A stretch of 64,000 nucleotides of DNA from the NCBI GenBank assembly GCA_037447655.1, contig JBBHKE010003313.1:1-64000 (forward strand). The letters run 5' to 3'. Source of the stretch: Zygnema cylindricum. Taxonomy: Eukaryota > Streptophyta > Zygnematophyceae > Zygnematales > Zygnemataceae. The first letter of the stretch is position 1. Every line of letters begins with the position of its first letter. The translations under genes were made by a program, and so were the position numbers. Below, in pieces: positions 44,917 through 55,589 of this stretch. A model generated the notes under the pieces. That model ran no database searches, was not told the origin of the DNA, and saw only the letters and a list, made by a program, of their open reading frames with translations.

Positions 44917-46728
44917 ACTACACCGCGAATCGTAATTAGAGTAAAAAAACAGAAAAAACAATTAGAGTAACGAACTCTAATTTATGTGATATAACTTTTT
45001 CACAGAGGAAGTTTAGGGTGAAGTTCCATCATACGTTTCTGTAATCGTACGGCCAACTCTACAAACCGGGTCGATTGATAACCTATTCCCACCGGAGCAT
45101 TTCCGATTCCGATGATTTTCCGATTTCTGATAAAATATGAAACTTTTAAAATCCTTTGTACGTGCAAAACTTTCTTTTTATTTGTCGAACATCGATCCTT
45201 TCGTTCATAGCCTATTCCCACGGGAAAAAAATCACTTCTGCAACAGACGGACGGTCGAATAATGTACGGCTTTCTCTGAAAACCGTACAAAAAATATTGT
45301 GGGATGTAGAAGTCGGGTTAAAGTAGCGTATTTCACCGAAAAGCTGACGTAGCCAAAACAACATCGAACGGCTATTTCATTGCACTCGCGCGAAACAACT
45401 GCAGGTTTTGAACCACCGTCGTCGTCCTTCGAACATTCAATACTGCAGGTTTGTTTTTCGCGCCTATGTTTGATGACGTCGAAACGTGTACGTTTTCCGA
45501 TCAGTTTCGGAAAATCAAATGCTCCGGTGGGTATAGGCTATGAGTCGAAGTTCCATCACGAAGAGTCTGTAAACCACGTGTTCTAAATTGAATGGCGCCA
45601 CGCAAGCTACGATGCGATAGTGAATATCTTTAAGATTTTTAGCACCGACAAACTTAACTCAAATATTCAATTTCGTACCATGTACCTGCGTACGAAGTAA
45701 TCATACGACATAACTTTTATACTTTTTGCAGATGCCAGTTTGTACGCCAGCTCATTTTTTAGGGTTCCTGTTTTCGAACATAATGAAAGTCCTTTGAGAG
45801 AAATAGTGTGATGAACAAAAGTTACTGAAAATAGTGTGACGAAGGAATGTTACGAAATGTCGTTTTTATTTTCGGTTGTATTTTGGAAAGCGCGTGTCAT
45901 GTGCAACTCTTAATATTTTTCGTTTGTTTTCCATCATGACACATAGCTTAATCGTCCAGCGTGTCACGATTTCTTTTTTTTGTATTTGCCAACCCACCTC
46001 CTCGAGGTGGGTTCACGGCTACAAAAAAAAAATGAAGCGAACTCCTCGCAGATGAACATCCGACGGCCAGTATTACCTCCAAGACCTTCGGAGAGTATCG
46101 GCAAGATTCTTTGTAATGTTATATTTCGTATAAAAACAAAATAGGTGGTAGGATCTGGTACGGAGAGTCGCGGATTTTTGTAAAATATGCCACTTTTCGC
46201 TTGATGGAACTTCACTCTTACTCTAATTTATTTAAGTACTCTATATTGGGTTATGCCGACAATAATTATCCGCGCTAAAATTATGAACACTAAATTACGT
46301 AGATGTACAAAATATGTCATTCCGTATAGTTTTGACGTCATTATGACGTTACAACTATTTTTCACGTTGAATGTTAGTCTATGTTCACACTGACGACGAT
46401 GCTGTCGACGGACGAGAGTTATGCAAACGACTTTTTTTTCGATGTGATTGATTTTTTGTTTAGTGTGATTTCACCTGCGAGCGTGGTACTATTAAAACAT
46501 TATTTGTACACTTTTACTTGTAAAAATACATTTTTGCACGGTCGGACGTCGTCAATACTCCACACTGTTTAAAAATAACTTATATAATAACTTTTTACGC
46601 TAATTAAACCTTACCTTAAATAAAATAATGAAAAAATTAGAATCATTTACTCTTTTTAAGGTGAAAGAGTCAAAATTTAGGGTGACCGAATTAGCGTTAT
46701 TTACTCTAATTACGATTCGCGGTGTAGT
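44917..46728. mobile_element. CTACACC-family MITE carrying a nested insertion
   Basis: Perfect 28-bp inverted ends (44,917-44,944 and 46,701-46,728). Without the nested 1,202-bp element it is about 610 bp and aligns with 39,678-40,144 in reverse orientation. Confidence 0.85.
45016..46217. mobile_element. GGGTGAAG element (PIF/Harbinger-like), nested
   Basis: 1,202 bp; ends GGGTGAAGTTCCATCA and GAGTGAAGTTCCATCA (one mismatch); TTA at 45,013-45,015 and 46,218-46,220. The empty site GAAGTTTACTC exists in the MITE at 39,678. A hairpin with a 10-bp stem and CTC loop lies at 45,991-46,013, about 200 bp from the right end. No transposase frame. Confidence 0.9.
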
Positions 46729-46798
46729 GTAATTGACGTTAACAAAAAAATAGTACAATACCTATGTTGACGTACAGGAAAAACTAGTATTAATTATA

Positions 46799-47844
46799 GG
46801 GAATTGATAATGACAGCGACTGTTTTGGTTGCGCACAGTCATTTACGTAACTTTGTAAAAAAATGTACGTTTGCAGTACATATTGGTACAAAAAAAGTAC
46901 CGTTGAGCACAAATTTGACGGTCGATCGGTTGGACAACTTTGACTTTCAAAATATTGTTTCAACCGCTTAAAATTTTGCTGTGCTTGCGGACGTCGACCT
47001 TCATAATAAAATTATTAATTCACACGGCCGGCGAACGTTTACGGTAACAAAACTGCGGCAACCACATGTAAATAAAAGTGTTGTAGACAGTCACTTTTTG
47101 TCTTTAGGTGAGCTCCACGGTGAGAGCACTTAGCGGCAAAATTGAAATTTGATCGTCTAAGCGTTACATTGAACTTAAATGCAAAGTGAAACACGACCTC
47201 TTTAAACTAGAGTACTATAAGTCTTGTACGGAAATAATAAAACGCACGAAACGAAATAAACTTTGTGCACTATAATAAAAACGAACCGGCGTAAAAGTAT
47301 CAATTGAAATTAAATGAAAAAATGCGCGTCGTCACGCGCGACAAAATTGAGCCACACTATCTACGAATCAACATTCTTACATTGACAACAAAATTTCGTT
47401 TCGTGCGTTTTAATATTTCCGTACAAAACTTATAGTAGTTCAGTTTAGGTTAAAGAGGTTCCGTTTCACTTTGCGTCTAAGTTCAATGTAACGCTTAGAC
47501 GATTAAATTTCAATTTTGCGGCTAAGTACTCTCACCGTGGAGCTCACGTAAATTCAAAAAGTGACTGTCTGCAACACTTTTATTTACATGTGGTTGCCGC
47601 AGTTTTGTTACCGTAAACGTTCGCCTGCCGTGTGAATTGCTAATTTTATTATGAAGGTCGACGTCCGCAAGCACAGCAAAATTTTAAGCGGTTGAAACAA
47701 TATTTTGAAAGTCAAAGTTGTCCAACCGATCGACCGTCAAATTTGTACTCAACGGTACTTTTTTTGTATCAATATGTACTTCAAACGTACAATTTTTACG
47801 TGACTGTGCGCAACCAAAACAGTCACTGTGATGATCAATTCCCT
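46799..47844. mobile_element. Foldback element with ~450-bp arms (Mutator-like)
   Basis: Left arm 46,799-47,257, loop 47,258-47,392, right arm 47,393-47,844, with arms roughly 90% or more alike. Ends GGGAATTGAT/ATCAATTCCC. Flanks TTAATTATA (46,790-46,798) and TTAATTCTA (47,845-47,853) match at 8 of 9 positions, and 9-bp duplications with long inverted ends are typical of Mutator-like elements. No coding sequence in the loop. Confidence 0.85.
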
Positions 47845-47853
47845 TAATTCTAT

Positions 47854-48798
47854 TTTAAGTCCAAGGGTCAACATCTAGATGCGAGAATAGTGTCATTAAC
47901 AACACTATAAGCCATCACGATGTAGTATGGCAAGTCCATATCAAGGCGGCTTGTCAATTTGTTCACAAAAGCTTCTTGCGCTGGTTTCTGTCAAATAAAT
48001 AAAAAAAAATAAAAAAAAATCTGTCAAATCTGCCTCGCTGTAATACGGTTACGGAAATAGATTTTGTCCTATTCGCTCGCTGATGCAAGAAGCCAATTTG
48101 GGGATCCAAACTGATAGATCCTGATATTCTCGGATTCTTATTCCGATTTGACGTGACTGGATCCATTTTGCGCAGCTTCGATTTTTTGCACAGCTGTCAA
48201 GTGCTATGACAATTCCTGTATGACTAAATACTTGGAGAAACGTTTTCGGCCGTCGATTGAAATATATCGGTGAACAGAATGGTTCACAAAAAATTAAATA
48301 TGGACGTAACGGTCTTTGCCTTCTGCGCTGTACGGAATTCATCCCATTGAGACCCGAAGCGGTTTTTCAAGGTACTGACGAATTCAATGATTGGCTACTT
48401 TCTTGGCGTACAGATCCGCTACGGCCATACACCGCCCAATACTTGAGACAGACCGTACAATGACTGATTTAAGGACCAATGGAACAAAGCCGAACAGCAC
48501 GTCGCACGCTTGAATTGAAAAAAATAAAATTCCTTCACACTATTTGACGGAAACAACGCAAGAAGGAAAGTCGATTTTGATAATTAGGTAATCTGTCGGT
48601 AGATAAATAAAAACTACTGTAGTCGAATTATTATGTATCCGCTCACCTACTTCCTCGGACTATTATGGCAAGCTTACGACAGAGGAAGATTTTATTACAA
48701 AAACGACAAAAATGATTGAGATGGAAAATTGTTGACGAGCATTAAAGGTAAGAGAGGGGAAACCCAAAAGGACTAAAAACTCTAAAAAACCGAAAAAC
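47854..48798. other. Stretch without recognised genes
   Basis: Open frames here (47,963-48,463, both strands) have no recognised motif. Poly-A/T runs near 48,000. Confidence 0.4.
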
Positions 48799-48935
48799 TA
48801 AGGGTGGCGTTCCATCAGGAAATTCTGTAATCGTACGAACAACATTACAGAATGCTACACTTTGAACCATAGTTCAAAAGTAGGCGTTTCTATTGTAGGT
48901 CTTTTGTCGGCGCCTTCATTGTATGTTGTGGTATG

Positions 48936-49104
48936 GGCTTTTCATGTGATCGTCTTAAGTCGCTACTTTGATCAGCGACCGTCCGATCGTCCAAATCTGA
49001 CGATAGTCCTATCGTAAGTTGCGATATAGGCTTTTCATGTGATCTTCTTAGATCGCTACTTTGATCAACGACCGTCCGATCGTCAAAATCTGACGGTTTA
49101 AATA
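48936..49104. repeat. 93-bp tandem duplication
   Basis: GGCTTTTCATGTGAT..GCTACTTTGATCA.CGACCGTCCGATCGTC occurs twice, at 48,936 and 49,029. It lies inside the GGGTGGCG element and explains a repeated peptide in the minus-strand frame. Confidence 0.85.
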
Positions 49105-50854
49105 AAAAGTCGCTCAAAAATCACAGAAAAATATTTTTTTGTCCGTTTTTTTTTCAAATTTAGACATGACATTTAATTATCTATCGATCCATGTGCAACT
49201 CAACCCTGTTACTATTTTATTTCATTTTGCGGCCAATACAATATGGGTCTTAAGGGTACATTGTATTTTTTACGTACAATAGGCATATTGTATGGGTGTA
49301 CTTTCACCTATTTTTGAACTATGCTTTGAACGATGTTCTATCGTGCAGTCTGTAATCCACGTGGTCATAAATGAGTGGTACCACGTGCGATAAGATCGTA
49401 TATTGAAAATCGTCAAACATTTTTTTCACCGACCAACTTCAACTCGAAATCGTCATTTGCATACCATGAACGTGCGGACCAGGCCCATCGTACCACACAT
49501 ATTTTGTACTCTTTGCAAACGCTTGTCAGATGCCAACTCATTATTTTTAGGGTTTTTGCTTTTCGCGTGACGAATGAGCACTTCCACAAATAGTGTGACG
49601 AATGGCATGTAACAAAAATAGCGCGACGAAAGCTCGTTACGAGATCACTTTCGTGATTTTTGTTGAATTTTTGAATGCATATATCATGTGCGAAATTTTT
49701 CGATTTCCGTTGGTTGTCGTCTTGACACGTATATTCATTATCCAACGTGTCGCGGCTCAATTTTTTTAGTACAAGACAAAAAATGCCCATTACACGGACA
49801 TGGTTCGTGTCGTGTGTTATTAGGTTTGTTATATTGTATTCATTGTGTGTTGTTTTATCGTACATTAAGGGTTTGAACAAAGTATACAAACTTATGTTTT
49901 TGTGTTCAATTAGTAATTGTACGACGTGTACTACACGCTAAGAGTTTGTGTACAACTTATATTGAAACAACAACCATAGAGTGATTATATGAGCAAAAGA
50001 ATCGCACAGACTTCGAAACAGCAAAAATATTCTATTTGGAGCAACAACCATATATTGGTTGTATGAACAAGAAAAACGCACACTATTGGCAACTGCAAGA
50101 ATATTCCATTGAGGAGATAGTAATGTGGGAACATAAGTGTGTTAAGTATATATACCTATATATTCTACTTTAGAACGTTAAGCACTCAAATAGGGATTAG
50201 ATAGGCATTTTCGATGTCAATTATTCATAGCTATAACAATTTGCATGCTGAAGTTTGCTTTTAAGTTTATGAACCTCTTCGTTTCACTATTGTATAAGCA
50301 ATGATAATTTTCAACGTGTGTCTAATTACGTTTAGTAGCAACTCAAAACAACATTGCATTGTGATTGTGTTTGTTCACCCTCATTTTGTATTTGCTCAAA
50401 TTGGCGTTTCGCTCTTTTCCTTTTGGCGGTATTTGCTTAACCGGTTCTCGCGTTGTTCTGTTGTCTCCGGGGCTTTGGCCGTAATGGGTCTTGCGGTTGC
50501 TAATCCACGTGGTGGATTACACCCTGCGTCCACGAGTACAAAATGGTTATACCTAGATGTTTTTGTGTTTCCACTGGCATGTCCCATGTCATTTTTTATC
50601 ATGCTTTCGTTGGCCACATGAACAAAGTGTACAATGATAATACATACGTTTTCAATGATTAATTTTGGAGTTTATTTCGTTTGTGAATTGTTTCATTACA
50701 TATTGGTCTACATTTCACGTACCACCACAAACCCATCAGTGTAGAATTTTAAACAAAATTAGTAAACAATAACCATAGGGTGATCTTACTAGCTCAACTG
50801 AATAAATTTGTATAACCTCACTCGTAAGTTCCAACATTTATTGAGCCCGAAAGC

Positions 50855-51592
50855 TGTTATTCTGACACAACTGCTGGCACTGAAGATGAAGAAGATGCAG
50901 CAGTAGTCATCGTAGAACAAATCAAGAGAGGAAGCTTCCACAAATTCCGATGGCTGAACGGAAACTTTGACAGACTCTAACTTTCAAAAAAACGCTCCAA
51001 ACGTCCTGAAAATTTGCAACAATGTAGCTAATATACAAAGGAACATACACACAAAATTTCAATCATTTCCGCTCACAAATCTGTGAGATATGTAGAAATG
51101 AGATTACATAAAACTGAGTGTACAGTTTTCATATCATTTGTTCCTAAAAATCAAATTCACTAAGTCCTACTTTTATACACCGAAACTACACTAAGATGTA
51201 CGGAGGCATTCCATCCGTACATCTAACATTCTATCACAAATATTTACACCGAAGTTAAGACAACGTAAAGTGATAATGATCTAGTCACGCCTCGTCACTA
51301 TTTGTTGGCGGCGGCTGTCAGCGGTCCGATTAGAGGATTTGGCACTGTAGAATTGACTTTACGAAGTCCAGTGGTCCTGCCGAATTTCCGTACGTCCACG
51401 GAGGACATACTCACGCATTCTCCCAAGTGACGACACGTGTCCCAAGTGTGAATGAACCGTGAACTCCCAACTTCATTGCCACACTAATTTCGGTAAGTAC
51501 TGAACCGAACTCAACCAAAAATAGCTTAAGTCCTGAACAGCTCTCTCTCACAGCTGAGGCATAAAGAGGACTAAAGCTTTCTAAAAACAACA
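50855..51592 (-). repeat. Solo LTR of an element-C-like copia family
   Basis: 738 bp; minus-strand start TGTTGTTTTTAGAAAG (compare TGTTGTCTTTTTGGAAAG in C), end AATAACA, perfect duplication AAAGC (50,850-50,854 and 51,593-51,597). No internal region. Product of LTR-LTR recombination. Confidence 0.82.
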
Positions 51593-51849
51593 AAAGCCAC
51601 TCTCGTACCTATAACATAACATGTTTTGGTTACCCTACACAAACGCATTACAAAGTTTTTCAAACTACAAAAGTGAATTATCATATCTACTCATAATTTA
51701 TTTTTTTGCACCACTTTCATGAACCGAACCCATTGTAAAACGTGAAAAACACAATGACACAATATTAGTGTCAATATATTATACTTTATATTAGGTATAC
51801 TCCTACTTTAACCTTCGCGCCACTTTTGGGGAACCGCGCCTAATTGTAA

Positions 51850-52440
51850 AGTGACCCGGTCGGTGTCGGTGTGGTTGTTGTAGTGGTCGTAGCCGTGGTC
51901 GCTGTTGACGTCACTATCTTAGTCGTTGTCACTGTCTTGGTCGCCGTCGAGATTTTGACCTGTCACTGTCGTGGTCGTGAAAAAATAATTAATTCAATTT
52001 ATTTTGGGTTACCCCGGTCATTGTATTTACGACGTTGTCGACGTCACGGCGACATTGTCATCTTCGTATGCGGATGTGCCGTACTTTGAATTTGTATGTA
52101 TCGTGTCACTATTTCCGGTCGGTCACTTCCGTACATCCAGACACATTGGACTTATCGGTCGACGTCGCTTTCGTGGTCGCTGTCGTGGTCGTGTTCATAC
52201 ATTGTTGTGGTCGCGTGAATACGCTTCTGTACCACTGTACACGGTTTACGTCCGTACTGCGGACGAACAACACCTAATTTTAACGTTACCCGGTCGGTAT
52301 CGGCGGTCGTTTAAATTTACTCGGTCAGTGTCGGTGAGGTTGTGATCATGGTCGTGGTCGCAGTCGTCGTTGTTGTATTGCTCGTTGTCGAGTATAAAAC
52401 AACATCGAATACAACCGTACTACAGTCGGACGTCGTCTGT
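51850..52440 (+). repeat. GTC/GTNGTC-rich cryptic repeat
   Basis: Two blocks of GTGGTCGCTGTCG-like sequence, each introduced by a similar start (CCTAATTGTAAAGTGACCCG at 51,839; CCTAATTTTAACGTTACCCG at 52,273), about 434 bp apart. Open frames here are compositional. Confidence 0.6.
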
Positions 52441-53074
52441 ACTGCGAACAACGCAAAAAGAAAGTAAGACAAACACACTACCTATATAAAGGTTTCCTAA
52501 AAGGTGACCAAAGGTCTAAAATTTATAGACAAAGATATGGTGATGTACCTCCTCGAGGTACATCACCATTTATATAAACTTTTGACGCGAATGCTTCGCG
52601 AAAAAACATGCAACGGTCATTGTTACCTCTTAAACCTTTGGAGAATATTGGCAAGATTCTTTGTAATGTTGTTCGCGTATAAAAACAAAATAAGAGGTAC
52701 GCCGTAGTACGGATAAGTCCTGATTTTTGTAAACAATCTCACTTTTCGTCTGATGGAACGCCACCCTAAGCAGAACTAAGAGCATGAAACTGAAAGCTAA
52801 AAAACAAATAGAAAAACAAATACCAATTTATTACTGCACTAAAAAGTAAAAACAACACGTTATAGCGACTAATATATTTTTTACAATGCAGTACATATTG
52901 CTAATTGTTAGATCGGTATATATAGCATTATAATATTGGTATGTTGCATTTAAATATTACGTGGATAGAGATGGGTTTATTGATCGTGTCAAATGATAGA
53001 ATCATGCGCGTGGATGGGATTTTGTTCAAAGACATTATTCGAGGTTTCGATGCGGCTTGCGACCTGCCCTCATG

Positions 53075-53385
53075 TAAAAGGTGCCAAACCGACATTCAAA
53101 ATCTGAATTGACTTTGTATTTCATAGTTTCGGTGGCAAATTGTGGCTCGACGATCACCAAGCATGGATGGCCTCTTGGAAAGATTCACAGCCGCCATTTA
53201 CAAGACAGAATATTCAATTTTGCACTCATCCATTCTGATGTTTTAGGTTCGGCTCAGGTGCCATCTTCTATGGGGGGGTTCGTTTTATGGTCACCTTTAC
53301 AGATGACTTCTCCAGGCTCACAAAGGTATACTTCATGAAATAAAAGAGTGAAGTGTTCGGACATTTCAAGCACACAAAGCTTGGG
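53075..53385 (+). pseudogene. Copia integrase N-terminal fragment (element-C-like)
   Basis: Reads LIHSDVLGSAQVPSSMGG and, after a frameshift at a run of seven G, RFMVTFTDDFSRLTKVYFMK and SEVFGHFKH. It has HSD like element C, and ends at an inverted LTR. Confidence 0.8.
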
Positions 53386-54150
53386 CAAAATTTGTGTCCA
53401 TAACATATTTCAGCCATGGATTACTCAGGGAAACACCCACAGATTACCTCAAAAACAATTGTGTTTCAGACAACACAGATTACTCGTTAATAAGCAAAAT
53501 CTCTTCAAACTGCACTAATATACAATAAACCATAGACAATATAAACTCTCAAAGTTCCAGCCAAATCCGCAGAGGAATCTAGAAGATATAAGCTCCAAAG
53601 TTTCCCAAAAACAGCTGACAGCTTCTCAAACTAACCAAATAGACTTCACACAAAATTCTATGGACATAACAAAACAGACTGAAACTACACACACATATAG
53701 TTTCTAGACCATAGAATATCTTCAAAAAGTTTCACATCAAAACATCAATCAAAGTGATCACACCAACAGGTCAAAGTTGCAAAAAAACAGTATGTTATAC
53801 TTTGATAAACTTGACTGTGATAATCAAAATAATCTAAGTCCTACAAGTTATACTCAGAGTGTTCACTACTGAATGTACGGAGGCATACCAGTAGTAACTT
53901 ATCTACCACCTACCTAAACTATTGTGAGTATACCCAAATAATTCGAGGTATGTAAGAATGAATGAATCTACACTAATAAACTAATTAGCAAAAAGACAAA
54001 CCTCTGTTTTATAAAATATTTACACCGACACCTAAGCAAAATCCGCATACTAAACGTAAACTTGCTTAGTCACTGACGACAAGTCCATGTAGCAAACCGA
54101 CATCACAACTGTACAGTCTACCTGGCAATACATCATAAAAAATAGTGTGA
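53386..54150 (-). repeat. LTR remnant, element-C-like family
   Basis: The stretch GATGTCGGTTTGCTACATGG..GTGTCGGTGTAAATATTT (54,010-54,110, minus) matches 56,770-56,870 of the solo LTR in T. GTTATGGACA next to its end (53,395-53,407) recalls a decayed primer site. The start is truncated against the T RT sequence. Confidence 0.6.
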
Positions 54151-55564
54151 ACCCATAGATAGTACCATTAGGAGATATAAGGCTCGGTTGGTAGCAAAGG
54201 GGTCCACCCAAAAAGAGGGGATTGACTATGAGAAGACCTTTGCCCCAGTTATTTCGTTCCCATCAGTAAGGACCCTCCTCAGTGTAGCGGCAGCGGAAGA
54301 CATGGAAATACACCAGATGGATATTAAGACCGCTTTTCTCAATGGTGAGTTGGAGGAAGAAATTTTCATGCGGCAACCAGAGGGGTTCGTGGAGGAAGGA
54401 GAAGACGGCAAGGTGTGCAAGCTCATAAAGTCCTTATATGGGCTGAAGCAGGCTCCTCGACAATGGAATAACAAACTAGATGAGTTTCTCACCGGTCTGG
54501 GATATATCCGGATTAGCTCTTACCACTCTATCTATATGCTTGAAGATGAGAATGGTGTGATTATTCTTCTAATTTATGTGGATGATCTCTTGGTGTTAAG
54601 TAAGTCTTTGGAAAATACCAATAAGTTAAAGAAAGATCTTAGAAGCAGATTTGACATGAAAGATTTAGGGGCGGCAAGATATATTTTGGGAATTCAAATT
54701 GAGAGAGATAGGGGGAAAAGGATCATTAGACTTTCTCAGAAAGAAGCAATAGGTAACATGCTTGAGAAATTCCAGATGGAAAAAGCAAACAGTCGTACCA
54801 CTCCCATGGACTTGAAGAAAGTAAGTGATGGAAGTATAGAAGTAGGAGTGACACTTTAAGATGATAAAATTAATCCAGAATAGAGAGAGTTTATGAAGTC
54901 TTTTCCCTACAGGCAGGTTGTAGGAAGTCTAATATACTTTATGAACTGTACCAGGCCGGACATAGCGGCAACAGTTGGAGTACTCAACATGAGTCTTAAT
55001 GATCCTAGGAAGAGAGACTGGGAGGCAGCCAAGAGAGTGATGAGATATCTGGTGGGAACCAGAGAGTTATGGTTGCATTTGGGAGAGGAGCACAGTGATA
55101 TCACTACTTGTAGTGATGCCAGTTATGGGGATGCACCTATGAGAAGATGCACTTATGGGTATGTGTTGAATGTGGGGGAAGGTGCTTGTTGTTGGAGCAG
55201 CAAGCAACAAAAGGTGGTTGCTTAGTCTACTATGGAGGCTGAGTACATGGCCTCTTGATCTGCTGTGAAAGAGTTCGCGTGGGTCGAGTCGTTGTTGCAA
55301 GAACTGGGGTATATGAACGAGGGAGTGCATGAAGTGTTTTGTGATAATCAAGCTGCCATTACAATTGCAACTAATCCAAAACATCATTTTAAGGCTAAGC
55401 ATATTGACATAAGATTGAGTTTTGTGAGAGAAAAAGTTGAGAATAAGATTGTGAATCTTGTATATAGATCTGATGAGGAAATGGTGGCTGATATGATGAA
55501 AAAACCAGTGCCTTCTCCCAAGTTAAATTATTGTAGAGAAAAGTATGGACTAAAACTGAAGTAA
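54150..55564 (+). pseudogene. Copia RT and RNase H (element T)
   Basis: One frame with four internal stops (54,857; 54,881; 55,223; 55,256). RT: RRYKARLVAKG, FAPVISFPSVRTLLS, QMDIKTAFLNGELEEEIF, GLKQAPRQWNNKL, YVDDLLVLSK. RNase H: YFMNCTRPDIAATVGVL, CSDASYGDAPMRRC, STMEAEYMAS, CDNQAAITIA, HIDIRLSFVREK. It begins mid-RT at 54,157, and the missing start may be 32,560-32,995. It belongs to the K/L family. A polypurine tract and the T LTR follow. Confidence 0.87.
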
Positions 55565-55589
55565 AAGTTAGACTAGAAAATAAGGGGAG

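Larger units (their letters stand above)
48802..52766. mobile_element. GGGTGGCG element (PIF/Harbinger-like) enlarged by later insertions
   Basis: 3,965 bp between perfect 17-bp inverted ends GGGTGGCGTTCCATCAG, flanked by TAA (48,799-48,801 and 52,767-52,769). The ends and 49,340-49,780 plus 52,530-52,766 align with the 1.2-kb element at 45,016. The extra 2.7 kb includes a solo LTR (50,855-51,592) and a GTC-rich region. No transposase recognised. Confidence 0.85.

Noticed and set aside
49413-49889. 158-residue minus-strand frame as a transposase
   Set aside because: It covers the conserved non-coding interior of the GGGTGGCG family; the homologous stretch at 45,540-45,980 is not open, and no catalytic motif is visible.
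50301-50621. 106-residue hydrophobic open frame as a host gene
   Set aside because: No recognised motif, no splice or promoter context, and it lies in sequence inserted into a Harbinger-like element.
51871-52345. Val-rich open frames near 52 kb
   Set aside because: The GTC/GTNGTC composition explains them; they overlap in several frames.
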